The notes beneath the pieces were generated by a model. It saw only the letters and a program-made list of their open reading frames with translations. It was not told where the DNA came from and searched no databases. A DNA stretch of 64,000 nt from Exiguobacterium aestuarii (GTDB taxonomy: Bacteria; Bacillota; Bacilli; Exiguobacteriales; Exiguobacteriaceae): NCBI RefSeq assembly GCF_020171655.1, contig NZ_JAIVAC010000001.1, positions 1,488,001 to 1,552,000 of the forward strand, in the 5' to 3' direction. The translations under genes and the position numbers were made by a program. Shown piece after piece: positions 26,797-33,867 of the stretch (its first letter is position 1; the number at the start of each line of letters is the position of its first letter).

Positions 26797-27860
26797 CAGA
26801 GCGCCCCCTTTCGAAGGACGACTTTCAGATCAGGTCCAATCGTCTCGACCTGCTGAATCTCAAAACGAGAAATCGCATCCAGCGAACCTTCCTGTTGTGA
26901 ACGGTAAACACCGTTTTTCCCGCCGAACACGCGTGGTGATTGATAGGCAACCCATTCATCCACGTACCCTCCGTCAAGAAGGGACGTGACAAGTGTCGGT
27001 CCCGCCTCGATCAATAAGCGTCCAACTCCGTTCGCGTAAAGTGTCTCGAGCACGTTTCCGAGCGACGTATAATCGAATAACTCGATTCCCATGGCACGTG
27101 CCTGTTCCCGTTTTTCTCTGTCGTCTGACGAGGTGAACAGGAGCACCGGGACGTCTTCAGCCGTTCGGGCAAGCGTGCTCGCAAGAGGCAAGCGAAGGTC
27201 ACGGTCGAGGACGACTCGCTTCGGTTGACGTGTCTCATGGTCCAATCGAACGGTCAGTGCCGGATCATCCGCTAGCACCGTTCCAATTCCCGTTAAAATC
27301 GCATCGGTTTTGGCACGCAGTTCATGGACGTCACGACGAGCTTCCGAACTCGTCACCCATTGACTCTCACCGGAATCCAAGGAAACTTTTCCGTCAAGAC
27401 TCGTCGCCGTCTTTAAGATGACGTATGGTCGCTTCGTCTCAAGCGCCCGTAAGAACGCTGGATTCAGTGCCCGCGCCTCCTCTTCAAGTAAACCGACTTC
27501 CACCTCGACGCCAGCCGACTTCAGACGCATGATCCCTTTTCCCGCAACGAGTGGGTTCGGGTCTTTCATGGCGATGACGACTCGTTTGACTCCGGATTCA
27601 ACAATCAAGTCGGCACACGGTGGTGTCTTTCCATGATGCGAGCACGGCTCAAGTGTGACGTACAGTGTCGCCCCGTACGCTGCCGCACCTGCCATCTTGA
27701 TGGCGTGAACCTCGGCATGCGGTTCGCCCGCCTTGAGATGGGCACCTAGCCCGACGACGCGACCGTCTTTGACGAGAACGGCGCCGACGAGCGGGTTCAC
27801 ACCCGTCTGTCCGTCGGCAGATTTCGCCAATTGGATGGCTTGTTGCATGTACTGTTTCAT
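26796..27860 (-). CDS. ribD: bifunctional riboflavin-specific deaminase/reductase
   Basis: Catalyses the deamination and side-chain reduction steps. The N-terminal zinc deaminase domain has HAEVHAIKMAG (His and Glu at about 50-52) and PCSHHGKTPPCADLI (the two cysteine ligands); the C-terminal reductase domain has LKTATSLDGKVSL and LIEAGPTLVTSLL for NADPH and substrate. The 354-residue length is normal. The ATG at 27860 follows GGAGGGAGAACG. It is the first gene behind the FMN riboswitch and its terminator. Confidence 0.95.
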   Translation of the reverse strand: MKQYMQQAIQLAKSADGQTGVNPLVGAVLVKDGRVVGLGAHLKAGEPHAEVHAIKMAGAAAYGATLYVTLEPCSHHGKTPPCADLIVESGVKRVVIAMKDPNPLVAGKGIMRLKSAGVEVEVGLLEEEARALNPAFLRALETKRPYVILKTATSLDGKVSLDSGESQWVTSSEARRDVHELRAKTDAILTGIGTVLADDPALTVRLDHETRQPKRVVLDRDLRLPLASTLARTAEDVPVLLFTSSDDREKREQARAMGIELFDYTSLGNVLETLYANGVGRLLIEAGPTLVTSLLDGGYVDEWVAYQSPRVFGGKNGVYRSQQEGSLDAISRFEIQQVETIGPDLKVVLRKGAL

Positions 27861-27883
27861 CGTTCTCCCTCCTTTTTTCCGTA

Positions 27884-27920
27884 CAAACAAAAGACCCTAA
27901 GGAACGGTCCTTAGGGTCTT
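27884..27920 (-). terminator. riboswitch-controlled terminator before ribD
   Basis: A 13-bp stem AAGACCCTAAGGA / TCCTTAGGGTCTT with a T-rich minus-strand tail (TTTTGTTTG) lies between the FMN riboswitch and ribD, 24 bases before the start codon. It is the likely off-state expression platform. Confidence 0.85.
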
Positions 27921-27991
27921 GGTGGGAGGGTTTCGTCGTTTTTGGACAAGCCAAATAAACGTTTTCTTTACAGAAAAGCGTACGACGAAGC

Positions 27992-28015
27992 ACAGGTCAC
28001 GCGGACCTGTTTTTT
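27992..28015. other. hairpin within the rib leader, with a T-run on the plus strand
   Basis: ACAGGTC-ACGCG-GACCTGT is followed by T6 on the plus strand, i.e. antisense to the rib leader. On the rib transcript the same stem would sit just after the aptamer without a U-run. It may be part of the switching structure or a terminator against antisense transcripts. Confidence 0.5.
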
Positions 28016-28018
28016 GTT

Positions 28019-28152
28019 CCTTCTCCCATCCAGACTATACTGTCGGCTCTAGAGTCTCACTAGATCCACCGTTCGCACACGTGCGCCCGGGTCACGGACT
28101 TAGGGCATGGCCCATCACCGCCGGTTGGGAATTTCACCCGACCCCGAAGGAA
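28019..28152 (-). ncRNA. FMN riboswitch (RFN element)
   Basis: On the minus strand the leader holds the conserved RFN blocks in order: CTTCGGGGTCGGGTGAAATTC, CCGGCGGTGATGGG, a variable stem, GTGACCCGGGCGCACG-type arm, GGTGGATCTAGTGAGA-like block and the closing CAGTATAGTCTGGATGGGAG. It binds FMN and represses the downstream ribDEBAH operon, here by transcription termination judging from the hairpin at 27884-27920. The intergenic region 27861-28235 is fully accounted for by promoter, aptamer and hairpins. Confidence 0.95.
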
Positions 28153-28171
28153 TATTTGTTTGTACAGATTT

Positions 28172-28200
28172 ACTGTATCGCAATTGTTTTTATTTCGCAA
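28172..28200 (-). promoter_or_regulatory. promoter of the riboflavin operon
   Basis: Minus strand TTGCGA (28195-28200), a 17-base spacer and TACAGT (28172-28177), placed about 20 bases before the riboswitch aptamer. Confidence 0.6.
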
Positions 28201-28202
28201 AA

Positions 28203-28231
28203 CAAAAAACGCTACCCGTGAGAGTAGCGTC
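28203..28231 (-). terminator. terminator of uppP
   Basis: ACGCTAC / GTAGCGT stem with six T on the minus strand, five bases after the uppP stop and immediately before the rib promoter. Confidence 0.75.
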
Positions 28232-28235
28232 TCGA

Positions 28236-29048
28236 TTATGCGAGAAAGAGGGCGACGAGAAGCCCGACAATCCAGCAATAATAGGAGAAATACTTTAATT
28301 CACCTTTTGCCATGATGTGCTGGAACCACTTCAACGAAATCGCAGTCAACACATAAGAGGCGATAAATGCCAAGATGAGCGGACCGAACAAGTCACGTGT
28401 TTCTGGGTTCGTAAATAATGCCGGACCGTCCAAGATCATCGTCCCGAGACTGATTGGAATGAACAAGAAGAACGAAAAGCGAAGTGCTGATTCCTGCTTG
28501 ATCCCGAGCAACATCGCCATGACGATGGTTGCTCCAGAGCGACTGATTCCTGGAATGAGCGCCACCGCTTGGGCGAGTCCAATCAAGACGGCGTCACGTA
28601 ACGTGATCCCGCCGTCTCCTTTATTCCCGCGCATGTTTCGAATGAACCAAAGCGCAAGACCCGTGATGATGAGCGTGTATCCGACCGTCGCGACGCCACC
28701 GAGTACTTCTCCGATCCAGTCACCAAAAATGACACCGAGCACACCGGCCGGAATCGTTGCGACGAGGAGCAATCCGATAAACTTCACATCGACCATCGTC
28801 TCATCTGTCCGGTCTTTCTTGAAGAGGAACGTCCATAAACTGACGATGAGGCGGACGACATCTTTACGATAGACCGTCAAGACCGCGAGGAGCGAAGCAA
28901 AATTTACGAAAACTTCAAATGACAATCCCGGCAAGTCGATGTTAAATAATTCTTGGAAGATAACAAGATGTCCGCTCGATGAAATCGGGATCGGCTCCGT
29001 GAATCCTTGGATCAATCCGAGCAACGTATAAAATAACCAAACTGTCAT
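28236..29048 (-). CDS. uppP: undecaprenyl-diphosphatase
   Basis: Recycles undecaprenyl pyrophosphate to the monophosphate carrier for wall synthesis; loss or gain alters bacitracin sensitivity. The 270-residue protein has the two UppP/BacA consensus motifs, QGFTEPIPISSSGH (about 14-27) and PGISRSGATI (about 163-172), and about eight transmembrane helices. Length normal. The upstream 450 bases carry no gene. Monocistronic with its own terminator. Confidence 0.95.
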   Translation of the reverse strand: MTVWLFYTLLGLIQGFTEPIPISSSGHLVIFQELFNIDLPGLSFEVFVNFASLLAVLTVYRKDVVRLIVSLWTFLFKKDRTDETMVDVKFIGLLLVATIPAGVLGVIFGDWIGEVLGGVATVGYTLIITGLALWFIRNMRGNKGDGGITLRDAVLIGLAQAVALIPGISRSGATIVMAMLLGIKQESALRFSFFLFIPISLGTMILDGPALFTNPETRDLFGPLILAFIASYVLTAISLKWFQHIMAKGELKYFSYYCWIVGLLVALFLA

Positions 29049-29154
29049 AATGGTAATCCTCTTTTCTGTTTTTCACTCAATGCGCCTATTTTAGCAGAAT
29101 TGGACTTTCGTTGACCAGCTGTTAAAAATTTTTTGATGTAATTTCAATATTCGA

Positions 29155-29183
29155 TTGATTAGTCTGAAAATTAAATTTATTAT
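29155..29183 (+). promoter_or_regulatory. strong sigma-A-like promoter
   Basis: TTGATT (29155-29160), exactly 17 bases, TATTAT (29178-29183). Predicted start near 29190, right at the base of the terminator-like hairpin. Confidence 0.6.
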
Positions 29184-29189
29184 AGAAGG

Positions 29190-29243
29190 GTACTCATCTG
29201 GAGCGAAGGCGATGACCCCATTTCTCCAGTTGGGTACTTTTTT
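29190..29243 (+). ncRNA. candidate very short RNA or attenuator hairpin
   Basis: A 14-base arm (29190-29203) pairs with 29224-29237, with one T-T mismatch and one G-U, and is followed by T6 (29238-29243). The 20-base loop could form an alternative stem: TCATC (29194-29198) with GATGA (29211-29215), which would break the terminator. With the promoter directly upstream, the whole transcript would be about 54 bases. It resembles no riboswitch class I know. Whether it is a free RNA or a leader for the gene at 29502 cannot be decided here. Confidence 0.45.
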
Positions 29244-29281
29244 ATAAAAATATGACATTTTTGGTTGATTAAAACTTTTTG

Positions 29282-29310
29282 TTTACATTTATCTCGAAAT
29301 TCGATTTAAT
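29282..29310 (+). promoter_or_regulatory. promoter-like element with palindromic spacer
   Basis: TTTACA (29282-29287), 17 bases, TTTAAT (29305-29310). The spacer contains the perfect palindrome TCGAA-A-TTCGA (29294-29304). It lies downstream of the short terminated transcript and could drive the repeat-protein gene independently of it. Confidence 0.4.
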
Positions 29311-29501
29311 TTGTAATAGAACTGTTACCATTTTTTGAAATGTTTATCTGTGACTTTAGACCTATCCAATTCTTAGAAATTGTTTAATATTTTTCAAAAT
29401 CACGTTAATAAATCCGAAAAACCATCCGATAGTATGATTGTAGGAGCATTTTTTTCATCTTTGTCGGTTCAGAATTGAGTCCACGGAAGGAGGAACCATC
29501 A

Positions 29502-30143
29502 TTGAGTCAAACGCTAACCACTAAATCCCATCACCTGTCCACCGAACAACAGAGGATGATCCATTGCATCCGCCTTCTCGGGGACTTGTTGAAGGAACGT
29601 CCACGCCGCTCTGTCTACCGTCGCTTTGCCATGGAACAGAATTGGCCATCTCCTGAATCCATCATCAGACAGTTCGGGTCATGGGCTGAGGCACTTGCCA
29701 TCGCAGGCTATGAATGGCATGGAGAAGCAACTGTCGAATTGCCAGACAAAATGCCGAAGTATACACGCGAGGACATCATCGAGACGCTTGCACTTTATTC
29801 GCGAGACATGGGCTCGATCATCACCTTGAAGAAGTATCAGCAATGGCGAAAGCTCCATCCGAAGGCACCGAGCCACTATCATATCGTCAAGACGTTCGGT
29901 TCGTGGCATGATGCCTGTGCCGAGGCAGGACTTGAGGCGAGTGTCACCTATTCGAAAACAGAATTATCTAACGCGCTACGTGAAGCCATTCAGGAAATGG
30001 GCTTCTCCCTCTCATTCGAAGCATATCGAGAATGGGCGAAACGCAACAACAAGCCTTCGACAAAAGCGATCCTACATCGCTACGGCTCTTGGTCAGCCGC
30101 CGTTCATGCGGTGGAGTCAGAACTTTATAATACGAACTCATAA
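29502..30143 (+). CDS. stand-alone homing-endonuclease-associated repeat protein
   Basis: A 213-residue protein with three copies of a module of about 60-65 residues, each ending P-S-x-x-x-I-x-x-x-F/Y-G-S-W-x-x-A: WPSPESIIRQFGSWAEAL, KAPSHYHIVKTFGSWHDAC and NKPSTKAILHRYGSWSAAV. This pattern matches the repeat found beside HNH homing endonucleases and in some regulators, where it is thought to bind DNA. No nuclease motif is visible, so I infer a DNA-binding protein. The TTG at 29502 is the best start, eight bases after GGAGG. It sits behind the AT-rich region with the candidate RNA. Confidence 0.6.
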   Translation: MSQTLTTKSHHLSTEQQRMIHCIRLLGDLLKERPRRSVYRRFAMEQNWPSPESIIRQFGSWAEALAIAGYEWHGEATVELPDKMPKYTREDIIETLALYSRDMGSIITLKKYQQWRKLHPKAPSHYHIVKTFGSWHDACAEAGLEASVTYSKTELSNALREAIQEMGFSLSFEAYREWAKRNNKPSTKAILHRYGSWSAAVHAVESELYNTNS

Positions 30144-30153
30144 TCTTTTCATA

Positions 30154-30190
30154 CAAAAGGAGGATCCGCCATTTGGTGGATCCCCCTTTT
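30154..30190. terminator. bidirectional terminator
   Basis: AAAAGG-AGGATCC / GGATCC-CCCTTTT hairpin between two convergent genes, overlapping the stop codon of the diguanylate cyclase gene. Confidence 0.75.
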
Positions 30191-31868
30191 ATCTGACTTC
30201 TGTGGATAGTTCTTGATAGTGGGCGACCCGGTCACGACCATTGAACTTGGCCCCGACATACATGGCTCGGTCCGCATGCCGGAGTACTGTATCCAGGTCT
30301 TCATATTCATGAATCGTCTCGATCCCAATACTCGCCGTCACCGTGATGCGCGTCCCTTCCGTACCAAAATCATGGCGTCTCAGCGCTTCCCGTATCTTTT
30401 CACCGACCAGATGGGCTGCCGCCTCATCCATTCTGGGGAACACGAAGACAAATTCTTCCCCACCATACCGCGTCACCAAATCCGTCGCCCGAACGCTGCG
30501 CGTGAACAACTGTCCTGCCTCAATCAACACCTCATCCCCAAACGCATGTCCATACGTATCGTTGATCGACTTGAAATGATCCAAGTCGACGAGAAAAAGC
30601 GAGAGCGGATAGGATGCCACGTCATTCAATCGTTCTGTCGTCCAGCTGCGTAACGCCCGTTGATTATGTAAGCCCGTCAACGGGTCCGTCAAACTTTCAT
30701 ACTGCAAACGGTCCCGCTCATCGATTCGCTCGATCGACCACGACAACGTTTTTAGGAGCCGGTTCACTTCGATGGCAATCGGTGTCTCATATGCCCCGTT
30801 GGCTGTCGTCGATACCATACAGCTGACGGCCGTCGCTGCTCCCCAAACGGGCTGGATGACGAGCGCCGAATGATGCAGCTCTTGCTGCTGTTGTTGTAAC
30901 TCGGGGTGCCATTCATGTAACGAATCATAGACGAAACATGGCTCATCTTCGTCATGATAACGCTCGATTGTATAGGCGTCCGGCACACTCGGGATGATGC
31001 GTCCTGTCATGTCGTAAAACGTTCGCTCCCCTTTTCGGTTGACTTGCAGCCATCCACGTTCAACTTCTACGATGTCACGCAATCCGTTCCAAAACTTTTC
31101 AATCAACAGTTGCTCGCTATCGACACGGTACAGCTGTTCTTTCAATCGCTCGACCTGATCGACTTTTGTTTTCGTCTCTTCTGTCTCCGTTGCTTTTGAC
31201 ATCGTCATTTTTAAGACAGATAGCACGAAGAACGTGACGATGAGTCCGACGTACCCAAACACGTGATACGATTCGATGGCAATCATCGTGAACAATAGTT
31301 CGAGTGACACGACGAGCCAGTCAAATCGAATCAATCGCCACATGATTGGGAACGGAATCCGCTCCCCGACCATGAAGTAAGACAAGGCAAAACTCATCGT
31401 CAGGACCAGGAAAAGCGTGCCTAGGAACGCCAACATCGCTACGCCCTCTTGCATCAAATGAACAGGCTCCCCGATGCGTCCACCGAGCCCGATATAGGCC
31501 AGTCCCGGTAACAGGACGAGGAGGCACTCGATCACCGTATTCAGCGGATAGAAATGTAAGAAACGCCGCCGTCCGACCCGACGATTGAACGTCCTCGCTT
31601 GAAAGGTGAACAAGAGGAGTTGACCCATCAAAAGGGCCGGGGCGAGCCCGTAAAGGAAGAACGTGATAAAGACGAACATCTCATGGAACGTGAAATGGAG
31701 ATGTCTACGCTTGAGCGGGTTCATGACGAACAAAGCGCCTAGCGTATAGATAAACCAAAACAACGGCCAGTCGAACGATTCCAGGTGGTGCAAGGTCAAA
31801 TACGTCACACCTGTGAAGACGATTGCCCACGCGAGCCAGCTCCGAACTAGATACTTCCGAAATCGCAT
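30189..31868 (-). CDS. membrane diguanylate cyclase (GGDEF)
   Basis: A 559-residue protein. The first ~220 residues hold about six to seven transmembrane helices, then a linker/GAF-like region (about 235-375), and a C-terminal GGDEF domain (about 390-555). The active site reads RYGGEEF, an active variant, with the metal/substrate segment FLVDLDHFKSINDTYGHAFGD. An I-site RxxD (RATD) lies upstream of GGEEF, so product inhibition is likely. It should make cyclic-di-GMP in response to a membrane signal. No operon partner seen. Confidence 0.88.
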   Translation of the reverse strand: MRFRKYLVRSWLAWAIVFTGVTYLTLHHLESFDWPLFWFIYTLGALFVMNPLKRRHLHFTFHEMFVFITFFLYGLAPALLMGQLLLFTFQARTFNRRVGRRRFLHFYPLNTVIECLLVLLPGLAYIGLGGRIGEPVHLMQEGVAMLAFLGTLFLVLTMSFALSYFMVGERIPFPIMWRLIRFDWLVVSLELLFTMIAIESYHVFGYVGLIVTFFVLSVLKMTMSKATETEETKTKVDQVERLKEQLYRVDSEQLLIEKFWNGLRDIVEVERGWLQVNRKGERTFYDMTGRIIPSVPDAYTIERYHDEDEPCFVYDSLHEWHPELQQQQQELHHSALVIQPVWGAATAVSCMVSTTANGAYETPIAIEVNRLLKTLSWSIERIDERDRLQYESLTDPLTGLHNQRALRSWTTERLNDVASYPLSLFLVDLDHFKSINDTYGHAFGDEVLIEAGQLFTRSVRATDLVTRYGGEEFVFVFPRMDEAAAHLVGEKIREALRRHDFGTEGTRITVTASIGIETIHEYEDLDTVLRHADRAMYVGAKFNGRDRVAHYQELSTEVR

Positions 31869-32032
31869 CGTCTTCTCCCCTTTTCTCGTTCATTTTTTCT
31901 AGTATGACCCGTAATGCAAAAACATTCCAGCAATTGTTTGAAAGTTGAGACAATGAAATATTGAAAAGATTCCCAATCAGAAGTTTTGTAGACATGAATG
32001 TCGGCAACAGTCAATGAAAGGAGGCTATGACG

Positions 32033-32122
32033 ATGGACCTTTCCATGTTTCTCATCACGTTCCTACTCATTTATTCGCTGACAATCACATTTCTATTTTT
32101 ACGAAAGCAAAAACAACATTGA
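32033..32122 (+). CDS. 29-residue single-pass membrane peptide
   Basis: The frame reads MDLSMFLITFLLIYSL followed by more hydrophobic residues and ends RKQKQH. It is one transmembrane helix of about 20 residues with a basic C-terminal tail, which should face the cytoplasm. The start has a near-perfect AAAGGAGG site eight bases upstream, which is hard to explain otherwise. It lies between two minus-strand genes and ends eight bases before a hairpin. No family recognised; small regulators of transporters or sigma factors often look like this. Confidence 0.55.
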   Translation: MDLSMFLITFLLIYSLTITFLFLRKQKQH

Positions 32123-32128
32123 AGCATA

Positions 32129-32159
32129 CAAAAGGCGATTCTCTCACGAGAACCGCCTT
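32129..32159 (-). terminator. terminator of degV (32166)
   Basis: AAGGCG-ATTCTC / GAGAA-CCGCCTT hairpin with a TTTTG tail on the minus strand; it would also follow the small plus-strand peptide gene. Confidence 0.65.
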
Positions 32160-32165
32160 CACATC

Positions 32166-32996
32166 TTATTTCGCTTTCAAATACGAGATTCCAATCGACC
32201 CAGATCCCGTATGCGCCCCGAGGAGCGGTGCGAGTGTGTCGACCCGAATCGGAATCTTGTCACCGAGTCGCTCTTTCCACTCTTGTGCGAGTTCAGGAAC
32301 GTTGCCGTGGAAAATCGAGACGTCTTTACACTCACCAGACTCAATCGCTGCACGCAACACTTCGAATAAGTGAGCCTGTGCTTTCTTATACGTGCGGACC
32401 GTCTGATACGGGACAATCAACCCATCCTCGAATCGGAGCACCGGTTTCAATTGAAGCATGTTCCCGATTAACGCCTTCGATTTTGAGATGCGTCCGCCTT
32501 TTTGCATTTGTGTCAAATTTTGCAGAGTCAGCTCAATCCGTACGTCTTCAACGCGTTCCTTCATGTAGGCTTCCACGTCTTCAAGCGCATCGCCTCGTTC
32601 GACACGTTCAATCAACTCTTCCAGCATGAGCCCCATCGTATAGATCCCCGCTCGTGAATCAATAGCGAGTAACTTAAATTCTGCAATCTCAGCACCTTGT
32701 ACAGACGCCGAGTACGTTCCACTCAAGTCAGAGGACAGGTGAATTGCAATCCCCATGTCGTACTCTTCCTTCAACTTCTCATACAAAGTGACAAAATCTC
32801 CGATGGCTGGCTGGCTCGTTGAAACGCGCTCCCCGGCATCAATCCATTCATAGACGGTCGTGGCATCGACTTCAATCCCGTCTTTATACGGTTGGTCCCC
32901 TTTGACGACATAGAGCGGGACGATATGAATATCTGGGTGGTTCACTAAAGCATCTGGAAGGACAATCGTGCTGTCCGTGATGTATGCAATCTTCAT
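32166..32996 (-). CDS. DegV family fatty-acid-binding protein (FakB-like)
   Basis: DegV/FakB proteins hold a fatty acid for phosphorylation by the kinase FakA, feeding exogenous fatty acids into phospholipids. The 276-residue protein has the opening IAYITDSTIVLPDAL, the ligand-contacting TSQPAIGDFVTLYEKL (about 59-74), and HLSSDLSGTYSASVQGA (about 88-104). It is a normal-length, complete member. A FapR-like palindrome lies 26-42 bases before the start, so expression may follow lipid status. No fakA lies in this window. Confidence 0.88.
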   Translation of the reverse strand: MKIAYITDSTIVLPDALVNHPDIHIVPLYVVKGDQPYKDGIEVDATTVYEWIDAGERVSTSQPAIGDFVTLYEKLKEEYDMGIAIHLSSDLSGTYSASVQGAEIAEFKLLAIDSRAGIYTMGLMLEELIERVERGDALEDVEAYMKERVEDVRIELTLQNLTQMQKGGRISKSKALIGNMLQLKPVLRFEDGLIVPYQTVRTYKKAQAHLFEVLRAAIESGECKDVSIFHGNVPELAQEWKERLGDKIPIRVDTLAPLLGAHTGSGSIGISYLKAK

Positions 32997-33021
32997 GAAA
33001 AGTTCTCCCTTAAAAAAGTTT

Positions 33022-33038
33022 TTAGTACCTGGTAATAT
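33022..33038 (-). promoter_or_regulatory. FapR-like operator upstream of degV
   Basis: TTAGTACCTGGTAATAT resembles the 17-base palindromic FapR box of Bacillales (as I recall it, TTAGTACC-x-GGTACTAA-like), with two departures in the right half. It lies just upstream of the degV start. FapR senses malonyl-CoA and controls lipid synthesis, which fits the FakB-like product. Consensus is from memory. Confidence 0.4.
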
Positions 33039-33156
33039 TATTTTATCACATGTGAAGCGGTTTCACTATTTTTTCAAAACATCCTATATGCAACTTGTCC
33101 AATCCGACTTCGAAAAGGGTACATAATACATAATGAACAAAGGAGGCGAACGAGAG

Positions 33157-33855
33157 ATGATTCAGCTCGAGAACGTCAATAAAATCTATAAGACCGGCGA
33201 CGTGGAAACGGCCGCGTTGAAAGAGATTAACCTAAGCATTCGTGACGGCGCGTTCGTCGTCATCCTCGGACCGAGTGGAAGCGGAAAAAGTACGCTACTC
33301 AACGTTATCAGCGGACTCGATACCGTGACGAGCGGCAAAATCACATTCGGAGACACGGTACTCACCGACTTGTCTCCTGAACAGATGACGGCGTTTCGGC
33401 GCGACCACCTCGGATTCATTTTTCAACAATACAATCTCCTTCAAAACTTGACCGTCTATGAGAACGTACAAATCGGGTCCGATTTGACGAAAGACCCGCT
33501 CCCCATCGATGAGTTGCTCGACCAAGTCGGGCTCGCGGCAGCACGTGATAAATATCCCTATCAACTATCCGGTGGCGAACAGCAACGGGTCTCTGTCGCC
33601 CGGAGTCTCGCTAAAAATCCAGCCATCGTTTTCTGTGACGAACCGACGGGATCGCTCGACGAGGAGAATTCGAAGAAAGTGCTCGAGCTGTTGGAGCGAC
33701 TGAACGAGACGTATCAAAAGACGATCGTCGTCATCACGCACAATAACGGAATCAGTGACATGGCGGACGATGTCATCAAGATGAACTCCGGTCGAATCGT
33801 CGAAGTGACCCATCACGACACCCGCGTTGCAGCACGTGACATTCGTTGGGGATAA
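33157..33855 (+). CDS. ABC transporter ATP-binding protein (MacB/LolD type)
   Basis: A 232-residue ATPase with Walker [12 protein letters not shown] (about 36-46), Q-loop FIFQQYNLL, signature [15 protein letters not shown] (about 137) and Walker [16 protein letters not shown]-loop in VITHN. This subgroup pairs with FtsX-type permeases and exports peptides, antibiotics or lipoproteins, or senses antimicrobial peptides. The ATG 33157 follows AAAGGAGGCGAACGAG. The permease gene begins 12 bases after its stop. Confidence 0.93.
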   Translation: MIQLENVNKIYKTGDVETAALKEINLSIRDGAFVVILGPSGSGKSTLLNVISGLDTVTSGKITFGDTVLTDLSPEQMTAFRRDHLGFIFQQYNLLQNLTVYENVQIGSDLTKDPLPIDELLDQVGLAAARDKYPYQLSGGEQQRVSVARSLAKNPAIVFCDEPTGSLDEENSKKVLELLERLNETYQKTIVVITHNNGISDMADDVIKMNSGRIVEVTHHDTRVAARDIRWG

Positions 33856-33867
33856 GGAGGTGGCGAC

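Larger units (their letters stand above)
29049..29501. other. 453-base AT-rich gene-free region
   Basis: Much richer in A+T than the flanking genes. It contains the start region of uppP at the left, a promoter plus short terminated transcript (29155-29243), a second promoter-like element with an internal palindrome (29282-29310), and no credible reading frame. The last 190 bases before the repeat-protein gene hold nothing else I can name. Confidence 0.6.

Noticed and set aside
33040-33062. Inverted repeat GTGAA-GCGGT-TTCAC upstream of degV, considered as a cre site
   Set aside because: It does not fit TGWAANCGNTNWCA without an insertion or deletion, and the FapR-like box is the better explanation of the region.
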